64,000 bases of DNA from Diplosphaera chodatii (taxonomy: Eukaryota; Chlorophyta; Trebouxiophyceae; Prasiolales; Stichococcaceae), in NCBI GenBank assembly GCA_032358165.1, contig JAALGY010000008.1, positions 1 to 64,000 of the forward strand, written 5' to 3'. A program made the position numbers and the translations under genes. Below, one piece after another: positions 37,001 to 48,600 of the stretch (positions are counted from its first letter, which is position 1; every line of letters begins with the position of its first letter). Below the pieces are notes generated by a model. The model had not been told where the DNA came from. It ran no database searches and saw only the letters and a list, made by a program, of their open reading frames with translations.

Positions 37001-39183
37001 ACCGCGCGACCAAGGAGGCCAAGTACCTGAGGGACGCCCGCAACTACTACGGCCGGGTGCGTTGCGCAGCCTGAGGGTTTAGGGTTTGGCACCGGCCACC
37101 TGCACATGCTGCTGACCTGGGCATGGCGCTGGACTCCACCCTGAGTTTGCGCACATCAATCGGGTGATGGGGGCCATGCATGGTGTTCACCCCGTGTGTT
37201 GCGCCCCGCAGCTGAAGCAGCCGGCGTACGCCTTCGAGGTCGGCAACAAGACCCCGGCGCTGAACGTGCTGATGCAGGAGGTGGGTCGTTCTGGTCCGGT
37301 GCTGCCACGTCAATACCGCAGTTGTGTCGGTTGATGTGTAGCCCGGTGCCGCTTTGTTGGTGTAGGGTCCAACAGTTTACGTGACATGCAAGTGGGCCGC
37401 CGAGCAAGGTGCCACGCTTGTGCTGCGCAGATCGACCCCAGCAACGCGGGCCGGTACTTCGGCAACGCCCAGCGCTTCTTTGACCAGTACCTGAACCAGC
37501 AGATCCCGCACACCCCCAACGGCCTGGCGTACCCGTACCACTTTGGCGCCCTGCGCCCCACCACCCAGGTGTACCCTCATCGCATCTGCTTGGCCCTGAG
37601 TTATGTTAGGACGGCTTGACCCAAGGCTCGTAGGAGCGGCGCCGCACCCTACACATGTAGGCGAGCAACATGACTACAGCTTTCATCTGCTTCTGCTGCT
37701 GCTGCTGCTGACAAGCCGGCCAAGCTGTGGTGCAGATGGCGTACCTGGCGCTGCGCCAGGCCAAGCTGTCCCGCTCCCGCCGCTCCAACCTGGGCTACGC
37801 CGCCCGCCTGTTCAAGTGCGCCCTGCAAAGCGTCTGCTGCTCATGCTTCCCGATCTGCGACTCCCTGTTCCGCTGCGCAGCCACCTGGGCTCCGAGCCTC
37901 TGCTCGGCACCGGGCACCTTCGTGCACGTACAATTGCCTCACGACTGCTGCCGTGACACGAACCTGTGTGGACCATGCACGGACACAGCCTGAGCACTCG
38001 ACCCCTGTCCCGCGCAGCTACGCCACCTTCCAGCTGAACTATGTGCTGGGCGACGGCGGCCGCACCTACCTCGCCGGCTACAGCAAGTCCGACATCAAGT
38101 TCTACTGGCACAAGATGGTGCGCGCCGCTTTGCATCGCAGCCTGCCCGCACAGCGTTCAACCGCACTGGCGACAAGCTCTATCTGGTCTGGAGACTCCGA
38201 GCATGCGGCTGAGCACCGCGCCTGCTGGCCCCGCAGAGCTACAACTCGTACATCACCGACACGCTGCGGGGCGTGAAGGTGTACGCGGGCCTGTCCTCCC
38301 AGAAGACCGACAACCGCATCGAGCGCCGCACCTTCGTCTGGGCCGCCAAGTTCGACATGGAGGGTGAGCCACCCAGCACGATGCCGTAGCCGCCGCCGCC
38401 GCCGCACACACCGTCACAAGTGTACCGACTCCCGCACAGGGCAGCGCGCGGCGCCGGCCTGTGCATGGCACCCCCGCCGCGACGGCGTCCGCCCGACCCC
38501 CGTGAGCTCACGCGCCGTCACACTCCCTGCTGCGCAGGCTCCTTCAGCCCGCAGCGCTTCACGCCCTACGGCGCGCTGTACGGCGCCCCGCTGCAGGACG
38601 ACGGCGTGGTGTGGGGCCGCAAGGACTACTCCTACACCGAGCCCACCGCCGGTGCGCGCCCAACACAGTGTCTCGGTGACGTTGTGTCCATGAGTCACTT
38701 GCGGCGTCTGCGCCGCAAGGGCTCGGCGGCCTCGAGATTTGCTGTGTTCGACGCTGCCACAGCGGCAGCTGTCTGTACCAACGCCCAGTGCCTTGTCCGA
38801 TCCCTGCTTGTGCAGACTGCTGCTGCACGTCGATGCTCGAGCGCGTCCTGATGAAGCACCCTGCATGGTGCATGAAGTGCCTGCAAACCTTTAAACCCTG
38901 CTGCGGCGCAGACGGCAACGCCGCGGTGACGGGCGCCTACGCGGCGCTGGCCGAGTACTACTCCAACAAGCAGGGCAAGCAGAATGACTGCGGGCTGAAC
39001 CTGGGCTGGTCGCACCCCGGGGCGCGTGCCACGAAGAAGTCCGTCAACAACATCAAAGCCTGTGCGCCTCTCCTCTGTGAAACCTGCTGGCCTGAACATT
39101 CCAGCAGGCTGTCTGCGTGTGGACAGCGCTCTGGTGGCAGCGGCGCCTGCGTCCGGCTATGCAGCAGTTTGGCGTGTGGCTAG
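34005..39183 (+). CDS. Secreted protein with two Kazal-like domains and a divergent GH9 (endoglucanase-family) domain
   Basis: GH9 enzymes hydrolyse beta-1,4-glucans such as cellulose. Eighteen exons join in phase to 708 aa: 34005-34101, 34258-34332, 34525-34723, 34911-34957, 35087-35225, 35434-35545, 35669-35738, 35900-35971, 36146-36250, 36536-36720, 36931-37056, 37212-37280, 37431-37568, 37736-37815, 38018-38117, 38237-38363, 38538-38651 and 38912-39183. Residues 1-22 are a signal peptide. Residues 34-100 hold two Kazal-like units (PVCGNDLVTYGNECVAKC, then PVCSFGLTFSNSCDALC). The GH9 domain follows: FFESMRSG, WRSDSC, GYYEAGG, VDWGVAYLVKAH, GSEIAGEAAAALASAAL, GDELAWAAANIYRAT, HTPNGLAYPY and QLNYVLGDGG. 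It ends with YTEPTADGNAAVTGAYAAL, whose Glu (about residue 615) matches the GH9 acid. The usual DAGD pair of aspartates reads EAGG (about 208-211), so the catalytic base is absent. The RxHHRG histidine motif is also altered. It may bind rather than cleave glucan. A Cys-rich tail closes the protein. Confidence 0.9.
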
Positions 39184-39998
39184 GGCCCGGGCTGCTGTGC
39201 TGCAGCGACCGAGGGGCAGTTGTTTGCCTGCTGCGCATGCGACCGTCTGGACTCGGAGTATAGGCGGGCGCATTGGCGACCGAGTATCTGTCGAGCCAAC
39301 ACGTGACGGTTGTGCTCCTCGTGACGCAGGTCGCAAGACTGGTTAGGGAGGCAGCACAGCCTGTTTTCGCCAGCCGGTCGTCTTATGCAACCCTACAGTG
39401 GATAGGTAGCCAGCTGCACGCTCTAAGCGTTGGTGGTCGGCAGCAGCTGGCAGGCATGCAGACGTCTGCTTGCGCATCTAAGTTACCATATCGGGGTACT
39501 GCATTCGCCTGTGCCCTCAAACTATGAACCGGTTGAAGATGCAACGAACTCACTCTAGGTAGAATGCAGCGTCAGTCAGCTGTATGCATTTCGCACTCGC
39601 ATTTCGCTTCAGCTTCGGACATATGGTGTTCTGGCTGCTGGCGCCAGTACCTGTGCATGCGGGGAACATTGCTAGTTTGGCGCTGATAGCAGAACTCGTG
39701 CTTTACTGCAGCTCAGTCTGTGCATCTGTGCTGCAGCGTGGTGATCTGTGGCCAAATGGCTTAGGTGGTTACAATCCTGCTAAGCTCCATTCGCATTCGC
39801 AACGTGGCTTTGTGCTCTTGATTAAGCAGAAGACCGGAGGAAAGTAAACCACAGAACCGAACAAAACCGCTTGAGGCAGCTGACCTGGAAACAAAATGAA
39901 CCTGTCCATGAACTTTGCAGCACCACGGCAAGAAAACAAAGCAGGTACTGGCAAGTGGCGCAGTTGCAGCGCTGCAGTTCTACAATACAGATCTGTGA
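39184..39998. other. Convergent 3' intergenic region between the two glycoside-hydrolase-like genes
   Basis: Both neighbouring genes end here, so the 815 bp must hold two 3' UTRs. A minus-strand TGTAA (plus 'ttaca' near 39770) lies about 230 bp beyond the stop of the right-hand gene and is a possible poly(A) signal for it. I found no equivalent pentamer on the plus strand for the Kazal-GH9 gene. No coding exon is evident. Confidence 0.4.
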
Positions 39999-42900
39999 TC
40001 ACCGCACGTAACCAAGCGCCCTGTCCGGCGTGTACCCCGCAGCACCGCAGCCGGTGTCAAGCGTGTGGACGGTGCGATCCCCGCCGGGGCCAATGCACCG
40101 CGTCAGCGTCCGCAGCATGTCGCCGCCCTGCGGCCAGGACGTCCCCAGTCAGGACGGGGACAGCATCACATGCAGCTCACCACAACCCTTGCGATGAGCA
40201 GCGGCGCCTGACGTCTGCTGACGCCGCGCCACCTGCAGCTCTGCTGCATCAATCATTGACGTGGACGCATGGGAGCCGCTTCACAGGCAGGCACCACCCA
40301 CCTTCCAGGTGCTGACATAGCCGATGAGACGCGGCCTGCTGCCGAAGCCCTCGCAGCCCCTGTGCGCCGACAGGAACCACGCTGAGGGGCCCCGCTGCGC
40401 CGTGAGGCCCCTGCCGCCGGAGCCCCGCTGCTGCAGAAGAGCGTCTCCTCCGCTGGAGGTGGTGGCGCTGCCATCGCTGCCAAGGTTGCCGCGGTCTGTG
40501 GCGGGCGCTGCGGAGCTGCGATGACTCGCCAGGCGGCGACGCTGGAAGGCGCCCCCGCTGGTGCAGTTGAACAGAGGCGTCCGGCCCTGCGGTTGGAACC
40601 CAGCTCACGGTCAGCAGACAGCAATGCCCTGAACAACCAAAACGTGCAACGGACCGTCCACTTCGGAACTCTAGAATGTGGACCCAGCAGCAGGCTCACC
40701 CCGTCCGGCTTCACTTTCTTGGAAAACATCCCCAGCGGCTGCCCGTTCAGCGTTTTGTATGCAAAGCTGTCGCCCCAGCGCCCGCCTGCAAGGTGCAGCA
40801 TGCACCGGTTCTCCCACTTTGCAATTCAGGCGCCTGTGAGGATGAAGGCGCCGGCTGTTTGGAGAGCGAGGTGGTGGTAGGAGGGCTCCCAGGAGCCACA
40901 CTGCAGCATGGCTCACCGCTGCAGCACAGCTCCTTCGGCTGGTTGCAGGTGCGGGCTCCGCTGCGGAAGACGCGCAGGCACGACTTCATGATGTCGTAGC
41001 TGAGGCTGCCGCCCTCCAGGGTGGGCTCGATGTCGCGGCCGAACGCCGACGCATAAGCATCTGAGGTCGTGGTGGAGACGCTGGATCAGCTTCTGGGAAC
41101 GGTGTGCGTGTGCCGCAATCGCAGGATGGAACGTCAAGCGGCTTCAACGTTGCATGAGGCAGCACGCTCGAGCTCACCCACAAAGCCGGAGCTGCCGAGG
41201 GTGGGGTCTGCAGACAGCCCCATCGCTCCGCCGAAGACGTCCGCCCCCGCCTGCGGCTGCGCGATCATCTCGTTCCAGCTGCTAATGAACAGCCACTGCG
41301 GCTGCACCTGTGCGCACGCATATATCAGCAGCCTCAGAGGTCGAGCCACCACCCAATGCCACATAGTTCGGTTGCCTGCGGCACCACTTTTTGCCGCCAG
41401 TACCAAGCGTCCTCATCACTGACAGGAGAAGCTGTTGAGGTCACATAGATCAGGCTGCCCACCTGCAGGGCGGTCTGGAACTGCTTCCGCAGCGTCTGCC
41501 CCAGCCACTTGCCGGACGCCGCGAAGGGCGAGCTGCTGTACGTCAGCTGGTACGACGGCGACACGGCCAGCTGCGTGCCGCGCACGCCCTGCCGGCTGCT
41601 GGGCCGCGAGGCCGCCTGCGGATCACAGGCCCGACTCGTCGAGGCCGGACGAGAGCTTGGGTTGCCTGTGCTGCCGCAGCGGCGGCATGACGTCCCAACA
41701 ACAGCACGGCCCGCCGGGTGCGGCCAGCCCGATGCACGCCACATCTCATGACCCCCACCTGCTTGCATGCGCCGTTGGACAGGAAGGCCAGGTCCTTGCA
41801 CAACGACATGAAGCTCCAGTCCTGCTCCCGCCCAATCCACAGCGGCTGCGCCACGATGTCATGCCGCCCCAAGTTGGCCTCCACTTCCTGCCAAAGCCAG
41901 CAGCACGATGCAGCCATCAGGTCCCAGTTGCTGTTGCCCGTGAATGCCACCTGCTAGCTCGGCTCACAGCGCAGCAGTGAGGCAGGTTCGTTCAACATGG
42001 TCGTGCTCAGGCAGGCGGCAGAAGCAACGGTGAAGCTTCATGGCCACAAACGTTGACAAAGCCGGCGTTGGTGCCGGGCAGGTCGGGGTACAGGAAGATC
42101 TTCTTGTTGGTGTCGGGGTCCTTCAGCCACATGTGGTACCAGTCCTTGCGGTTGTACAGCCGCAGCACGTACTGCACGTGGCAGAAAAACGATGTGAGCT
42201 GCAGGGGGAAACCCAGCATGACAGGGAACACGCATGAAGCGCATGCAGGGATGCTGTGCAAGCTCCATCAGCAGCGCTGTCCTCAGTTTGCAGGAAGGTC
42301 GCACACCTTCCACATCACGTTCGATTCCTCCGCCTGCCGCAGCGGCACACCAGCATCCGGCAGGCGCTGCCACGCCGCGATGTCCGGGGTCTTGATGCCC
42401 TGCAGGCGAGCAGCACGCAGCTGGTGAACCATGCCAGGGACCCGCAACCTGGTCTCGCTGAAGGCCGCCGGCTGCGCAGCAGCGTTCTGAACTGCAGCCC
42501 GCTTTCGGCAGCGCCACGGCGTCGGCAGGGACAGGCCGGGGCTGGCTCCGGACCACTGGTGCAGCCGCACTCGAACATTCGAATTGGGCGCACCCGGGCG
42601 CGCAGCAGCGCCCACTCCTCCACCAGCACCTCCAGCGGCCGCAGCTGGATCGCGTCGGAGGTGGGCGTCAGGAACGCCATGTTGGTGGCGTCCACAATCT
42701 GCGCAGGGCACATTCGGATGTGTTGGCAGGCTGCTGTGACAGTGCCCAGCCCGCTGCTGCCACCGCCGGCACCCACCCAGCCTGGGGCCGGCTGGAGGCT
42801 GCCACATGGCAGTGAGCTTGCTGTAGGGGTAGTTAAAGATCTTTGAGTGATGTAACTACCCCTGCTTTCTGGAACACGAGCATACCACGTGGTCGACGCC

Positions 42901-44438
42901 CGCGTCGGTGAGCTGCCTCGCGTGGCGGGCCAGGGTGGCGCGGTAATTGGGGCAGTCGGGCTGGTCACGAAAGTCCTGGTACGAGCCCTCGTGCTTGGCG
43001 TTGTAGTTGACCACTGCACCGCAGTGACTGTGTGTTCACTCTCACAGCACCGTGCCCGATTCGCCGTGTGCGGTGCACAGGCACAGCAAAGGATGCTGCA
43101 TGCGGTACATCACTGCAACCACACAGCTGGTTGTCCACATGCGCGTGCATGCCGGCGAGCAGGCGGCTGCAGGGGTCGGCTCACCGCCGGGCCGGCGGCG
43201 GTGGTAGATGCAGTAGGGCGCCTTGCCGGCGGCCGGCACCGCCATCCAGTGGAAGTTCATCGCCAGGTCGGTCAGCCCCGGCTCCCGCAGCAGGTGCCCG
43301 AACTTCGTGTTGGTCCCGCCGGGCACCTGCAGACGCAGCGAAAGACACTCGGCCAAGTTGATCCTGCTCAAAAGAGGGTACTGCCGCTGTCCAATCGCGC
43401 CCAGCCGTCCCAGGACCAGAGGGAGGGGACACTTCGCCAGCCCACCTGGCTCCTAATGACCTGCTCCACTGACACCGCCCCCCGCAGGCCCTTTGCCCAC
43501 CGTGCCCGCATCGCATTCCACGCCGGCCTGCTCAACGAACCACAGCAGCTCTGCATGTCAGAAACAGGCAGGGCCCCATCACCGTGCAGGCGGCGCCCAG
43601 CATCCAGCAGCGCGGCCACATTGCATAGCCTTGCTGAGCAGCAGCCCGCACCAGTGCCACACGGAGTAGTGGATGCCCACGCGCGGGCAGGGCTGCCCGC
43701 CGGCCTGCTTGCAGTCACGCGCGCAGGTGGAACAGTCCTCGCCCTTGTCACACCTGCAGCGCATAACAGTCAGTATCATCAGAACCATCAGGTATTGGAG
43801 TTGGACACCAGGCAGAGTGCCTTGGACCTGGAAGCAGCATGCTGAGCATCAGCACACACAGTGCGGCACGGCCGACTGTCTTCGCCACATGTCAGCAGGT
43901 GTGTTCCCGCAGGCGCCACCGCTTCCAGGCCACTCACTTGCCGTTGCCGCACAGGGTCTTGGGGCGGTATCGGTTGGAGGCGATGCGTCGCGGCAGCAGG
44001 CCGCGATCCTGGTTGCCGTCGTCCGGCGCCGCCCCCGTGTCGGGGCCCAGCGCCTGCCCCCCCGCCGACAGGTCGGAGGCCGCCAGCCGCTGGCGCGTCA
44101 GCAGCAGCGAGAACGCCGCCGCCGACTCCGCCTGCGGCACACGGACGCTGCCTTGTGTGAGCACCCGGTCAACTCAAGCAGAGACAGTACTTGACGCCAG
44201 ACCAGGAGCTGTCTCAGTGCGCCCGTTCCGTTCGCAGCGTTGCATCATGTGCCACGGCGGTGTGGTCGCGTGCACAGTATGCAAGGCGCCTGGGCCAGCC
44301 TGTGTGCATACATGCCTGAAGGTTCACCTGCTGTGCAGACGTGAAGGTGTCGGCGAGTGACACCGGCTCCGTTGCTGCACGTGTTCGTTGCACGGCCCCG
44401 CAGCCCAGCGCGAGAGCAGCGAGCAACCACAGCAGCAT
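39999..44438 (-). CDS. Secreted glycoside-hydrolase-like protein (GH71/GH99-like barrel suspected) with Cys-rich N-module and C-terminal repeats
   Basis: Sixteen exons join in phase to 731 aa: 44438-44328, 44131-43938, 43753-43652, 43527-43446, 43326-43185, 43013-42886, 42698-42594, 42399-42307, 42171-42052, 41950-41759, 41615-41463, 41307-41178, 41060-40917, 40785-40700, 40586-40302 and 40127-39999. The chosen start gives a signal peptide (MLLWLLAALALGCGAVQRTR); upstream in-frame ATGs exist. A compact cysteine module follows (CGNGKCDKGEDCSTCARDC). The core has barrel-like strands: VGIHYSVWHWPAW, TNTKFGHLL, AMNFHWMAVPAAGKAPYC, TDAGVDHVIVDATN, HDIVAQPLWIG and PQWLFISSWNEMIAQPQ. The SWNE strand and the VDATN strand recall GH71/GH99-type barrels, but I cannot prove the family. 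The C-terminus has repeat units ending in LIGYV and ALGYVR with 'FLSAHRGCEG', like the lectin-type DUF5648 repeat that follows some secreted hydrolases. A polysaccharide-processing role outside the cell is inferred. Confidence 0.8.
42825..42863. repeat. Inverted repeat with 11-bp perfect arms in an intron
   Basis: The arms aggggtagtta (42825-42835) and taactacccct (42853-42863) are exact reverse complements around a 17-nt loop containing the palindrome aagatctt. It lies in the intron between exons 6 and 7 of the glycoside-hydrolase-like gene. The RNA could form a short hairpin. It may be chance, a small relic element or a splicing-related structure. Confidence 0.7.
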
Positions 44439-45688
44439 GCTGGACCGGCGGGGCTGCCCAACGGCGAGCCCAGTGCTGCGCAGCATCCACTTCACCATGT
44501 GCACCGCCGCCTGGCCCAACCTGCAGAGAAGAAGCATCAGGATATTGGTCAGCCGTGGCATGTCTGCAGTGCAAACCCATGAGTGGCGGCTTTCGAATCG
44601 AAGGCATGCCGCGTGGCTGCAGGGTTGGCAGCACGCTGGGGCTGTTGGATCAGCCGGTGCCCCGCCGCGAAATCAGCATAACAGCCGTGCAAGCTGGTGT
44701 AAGCCTCGTCCGTCGCTTGCCCAGCTGCCGCAGCCGGGGTCAGCCCACACCGGCCCGGGCAGTTCCGCGAGGCTACGCAAGACAGATGCGCGGTGCAATT
44801 GACGGCCACGCCTATACACGGCGAGTTGGGCCGGCTGCGGCACTGATGAATCGTTCAGGTCACTGCCTGGCCGGCGCGTAGCTGATCCGTGCCGGTTTTC
44901 GCCGCCGGTTTGCGTTCAATGAGCCCGCAGTTGGCAGCGACCACTCCGTCAACATGGTTATGCAGGCCCAGCAAGCGCGCACATCCGAGGTGTTGCAGAG
45001 TATGATGCCCTCTCTGACCGCTAGCGCATGTTCCGCGGTTGACTTCAAGCATTTGCACCATGCACGCTCTACCTGATGCGACCGTTGCAGCAGGAAAGCC
45101 CGCCTGTAGGAACAGGATCTCGCGGTCCGCGCTGTGCAAGCTGTCTCACAAGGTACGCAAGTCGATCCGGCTGGCGACGCAGCGCAGCGGTTGTGTAATG
45201 CCGGTGTGCGGCCTGGCTCTGTTGCCAACGCATCCAAACCTCGAAATCTGCCAAACGGCGGGGAATCGGCGGGCGACAGCTGGCCAATGTTCTTTCTTTC
45301 ATAGGGTGCCGCGGCCTCATCACATATCACTCTGGTGTCACACGGTGTGCGCTGCTGTGTGTTTATTTGTTGCTCGTCACAACCGAAGCTGTCTGTGCAG
45401 CAGTGGAGGCCACCTTGCAGGTGCATGTGTAGCGCGGAGCAACTGTGCAGTACGATGGTCCAGTGTCAGTACGGTATCAACCTTGGGGTGCGTCACATAA
45501 GCATACCAGCAGAAACCACAGCTGATGTCAGTCTGGCATATCGTAACCCCGTGTCGCAAACACCAAGGCCGCTCATAACCGCTGCACGGCAGCAAGGTGT
45601 ACGTTGTCAGCTGACGGCATTAGCACAGCCCTTGCTGAAGGCTGCACCAGCTGCCCCCAACGCCGGAGTGCACGCCAGGCGCTGGCGC
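44439..45688. promoter_or_regulatory. Intergenic region: SMC2 3' UTR and promoter of the glycoside-hydrolase-like gene
   Basis: Both flanking genes are read leftwards, so the right part is SMC2 3' UTR and the left part is the upstream region of the glycoside-hydrolase-like gene. A 188-codon minus-strand frame at 44860-45426 has no recognisable features and no splice partners. I saw no clear TATA box or repeat. Confidence 0.45.
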
Positions 45689-48600
45689 CTAGTGCACAAG
45701 GTTCTCCTGGCTCTGCAGCGGCAGCCGGTCGACCGTGCGGGCGGCGCCCTTGGCCGCGGCCTCTGCCTGCTCCTGCGGGGACCTGCAAACAAGCAGCAGG
45801 AGCGCTTGTTGCCTCGCGACTGCGCTGGTGGCATCGGTGGTGGCAGAAGCTAGGCTGCACGGCAGCAGGTGCGGAGCCGCATGAGAGACAAGCCGCTGCG
45901 GGAGGGCGCCATTGGGACACTGCCCAAGTTGTCACATGCAGCCGTCCCTGGCAACAGAACAGAGCATGGAGGAAGTCGTCCTGCTACCGAGTGCTGGCCG
46001 GTACAGCAGGGTACTCACCTGCGGGTGGCGGTGCGGGTGACGGTGGACACGCCGTCGACGAACTTGGTGCGGAACAGCACGTTGGCGTTGTTGAACATGC
46101 CCTCCTTGAGCGACACCACGATGAACTGGGACTGCGGGAAGTGCGCCTTGATCATGCGCCCGATGTTCTGCGTGTGGCTCAGGTCCAGCGCCGCGTCCAC
46201 CTGCAGAATGCACAAATCCAATCCTGAGGCCATGGGGGTTCGGCTGGTATCGGCTTGCTCGGGACAACAGTCAGGATCTCGAAACTATACGGAACGGTCA
46301 CTACGGCTCAGCACTACCCTGATGTACTGGGCATCTGGTGCACACAGCGGTTGGGCCGAAAGGCGTCAGACATTGGGTATCCTGGCAGAACCTGTCAACA
46401 CCACTGCATCTCAGATAAAACGCACCTCGTCCAGGATGTAGATGGGCGCGGGCTTGAACAGCAGCATCGCAAGCACCAGCGCCAGCGCAAGCAGCGAGCG
46501 CTGCCCGCCGGACAGCTCCGTGAGGCTGTGCTTCCACACGCCGCCAAACGCCACAAGCACCTCCAGCCCTGCAGCGAAGTCAGGTGCGCCATGAGGCACA
46601 GATGTCGTGTTGCAGGCAGGCGGCGGCGTTGGGGGCCCTGCTCTGTTCACATGGCCAGCTGGTGAGTTTACGGTGCTGATGCTGCGGGCGGGGTCACGGG
46701 ATGGCAAGTCACCGACCGGCGATGCCTGACAGCGGAGTTTAGAGGTTTGGGGAAGGCCCACCCTGCAGGAAGGAGGTCCCCTCCGGCGGCTCCAGCTTGG
46801 CGGTCGTGCCCGGCAGCAGCATCGCGAAGATGGACCCGAAGTCCGTGTTGACCTGCAGTGGCGCGATGAGTCATGCGCCCTCAGCATCTGCCCACCACCG
46901 GGCTGACACTACTGCACCCTGGCAGCCAGCACACCGGGCGCAGGCGCCACGTCGGAGACGATGGACCACATGACAGGTTGCTGTGCAGGCGTGTGAAGGA
47001 CCGCACCCGCTCCCAGGTGAGGCGCAGCGCCTCCTTCTTCTTCTCGTCCAGGTCGTCGATCACCTGCACATGAGCCAGCTTTCCTCAGCGCTCGGAGCCA
47101 CCTTGACGCCACTGGACCCTGATGCCTTGCGGCCGTGGCTGCTGCCCCTGCAGATGCCGACTCGGTGCGCTGCCCACGGTATACCCAGGCAACTGCTGCC
47201 AGTTCGGATTCAACTAGGCAGACCAGCCCACCTCCAGGATCTTCGACTTGTCCTCCTCGACCACCCGCTTCTTCTCCGCGAGCGCCATCTGCTCCTCCTG
47301 GGCCTTGTCGAACATGTTGACCGCCTGCACCCAGAGGCACAGATGTCGTTCCCACTGCCTTCTGGCGGCACAGTACTTGTCACATGTGCCCCACCGCCTG
47401 CATCCTAACATGTCGGAGCCACTCCCTCTTGATCCACTCGCTGGCAAGTGTTCTACCAGAATCCGCCAAGTAGCGGCTGCTTTCCCATCGCCATTCAGAC
47501 AGTTGGCAGCAGCTTTGCAGACGCCTCGTGCAGTACTGCTCAACCTTCCAGATCGCCGCGGTTGCAGCAGCGCATTCACATTGACGGGAGGGCTGCCCAG
47601 CCCAGCGTCCGCTCTGCGCACCTTGCGGTTGACGCGCTTGCCCGCGGCCTCCAGCTGCTGCTGCAGGGCGTCCAGCCGCTGCCACTCCGCCGTGAACGCG
47701 TCCTCCTCCAGCAGCGGCTGCGCCAGGATGGCCGCCCGCTCCGCCTCCGTCCACCGGTACTCCTGCAGCGTTAGTACCTGGTTCCCCTCTTCACACGAGT
47801 CAGAGTCTACCTCTACTTCTGTTCTCGTTGCTCACCGTAGATCTGGCATGCGGTGGCAAGCGATGCCTGACAGGAGAGCACCCAGCAAAGACTGAAGGTT
47901 GGGTGCACAGCACAGAACATGCGCAGCCCAGGCAGCGGGCTGTGAATGTAGGCTGTACCTTCTCGAGGTCTGATGAGCCAGTTGTGGCGCTGCCCAGCTG
48001 CTGCTTGGCTGCCTTGAGCCTGCACGCATGATCATGTGCGCTCGCTTGTGAATTCGATGATAGTCACATGAAAAGCATGCAGCGCGCCATGGCAGCTGTG
48101 GGCCGCCCCAGCAGTCAGTGGCACGCAGGTGACGGAACTGAGTGCGGCGCAATTCGAGCTCACTCGGACTCCAGCTTGCTCTTCTCGCGGGCGGCGTCTG
48201 CAGCGCGCTGCTCCGCCCGCTTGCGCGCGTCGCGCAGCTGCCGCTCCTCCTCGTCGGTGGCCGCCTCCGCCGCGCGCGCCCCCTTGAGGGACTCCTCCGC
48301 CCCCTCGGCCGCGCCCTGCGCCGCGACGGCCACCGCCTCCAGCGCCGCCACCTTCCGCTGCACGCCTGTGCAGGTGTGCACCACAAAGTTCCATGCAAAT
48401 GTGCGAGGCCGCGACGGACGCTGTGTAAGGCATGCCTGGGGCCGTCGCGGATCAGCAGTCGACCCTTTACTGCTGCCCCTGCCTCAACAGATACAAGGTG
48501 CTAGGCTCCTGCCCAGGAGCGATGTTTGCAGCACGGAAAATGCAACCCACCCTGCAGCGCCTCCTGCGCAAGCGTGAGCTCGGCAGCCAGCTCGCGCCGC

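Noticed and set aside
43560..43660. Continuation of exon 3 of the glycoside-hydrolase-like gene as WCGLLLSKAMQ
   Set aside because: The donor GTGCGG at 43651 followed by the acceptor before 43527 gives WHWPAW in phase and removes later stops.
44860..45426. Minus-strand open frame of 188 codons downstream of SMC2
   Set aside because: No domain or signal peptide; composition looks like translated non-coding DNA.
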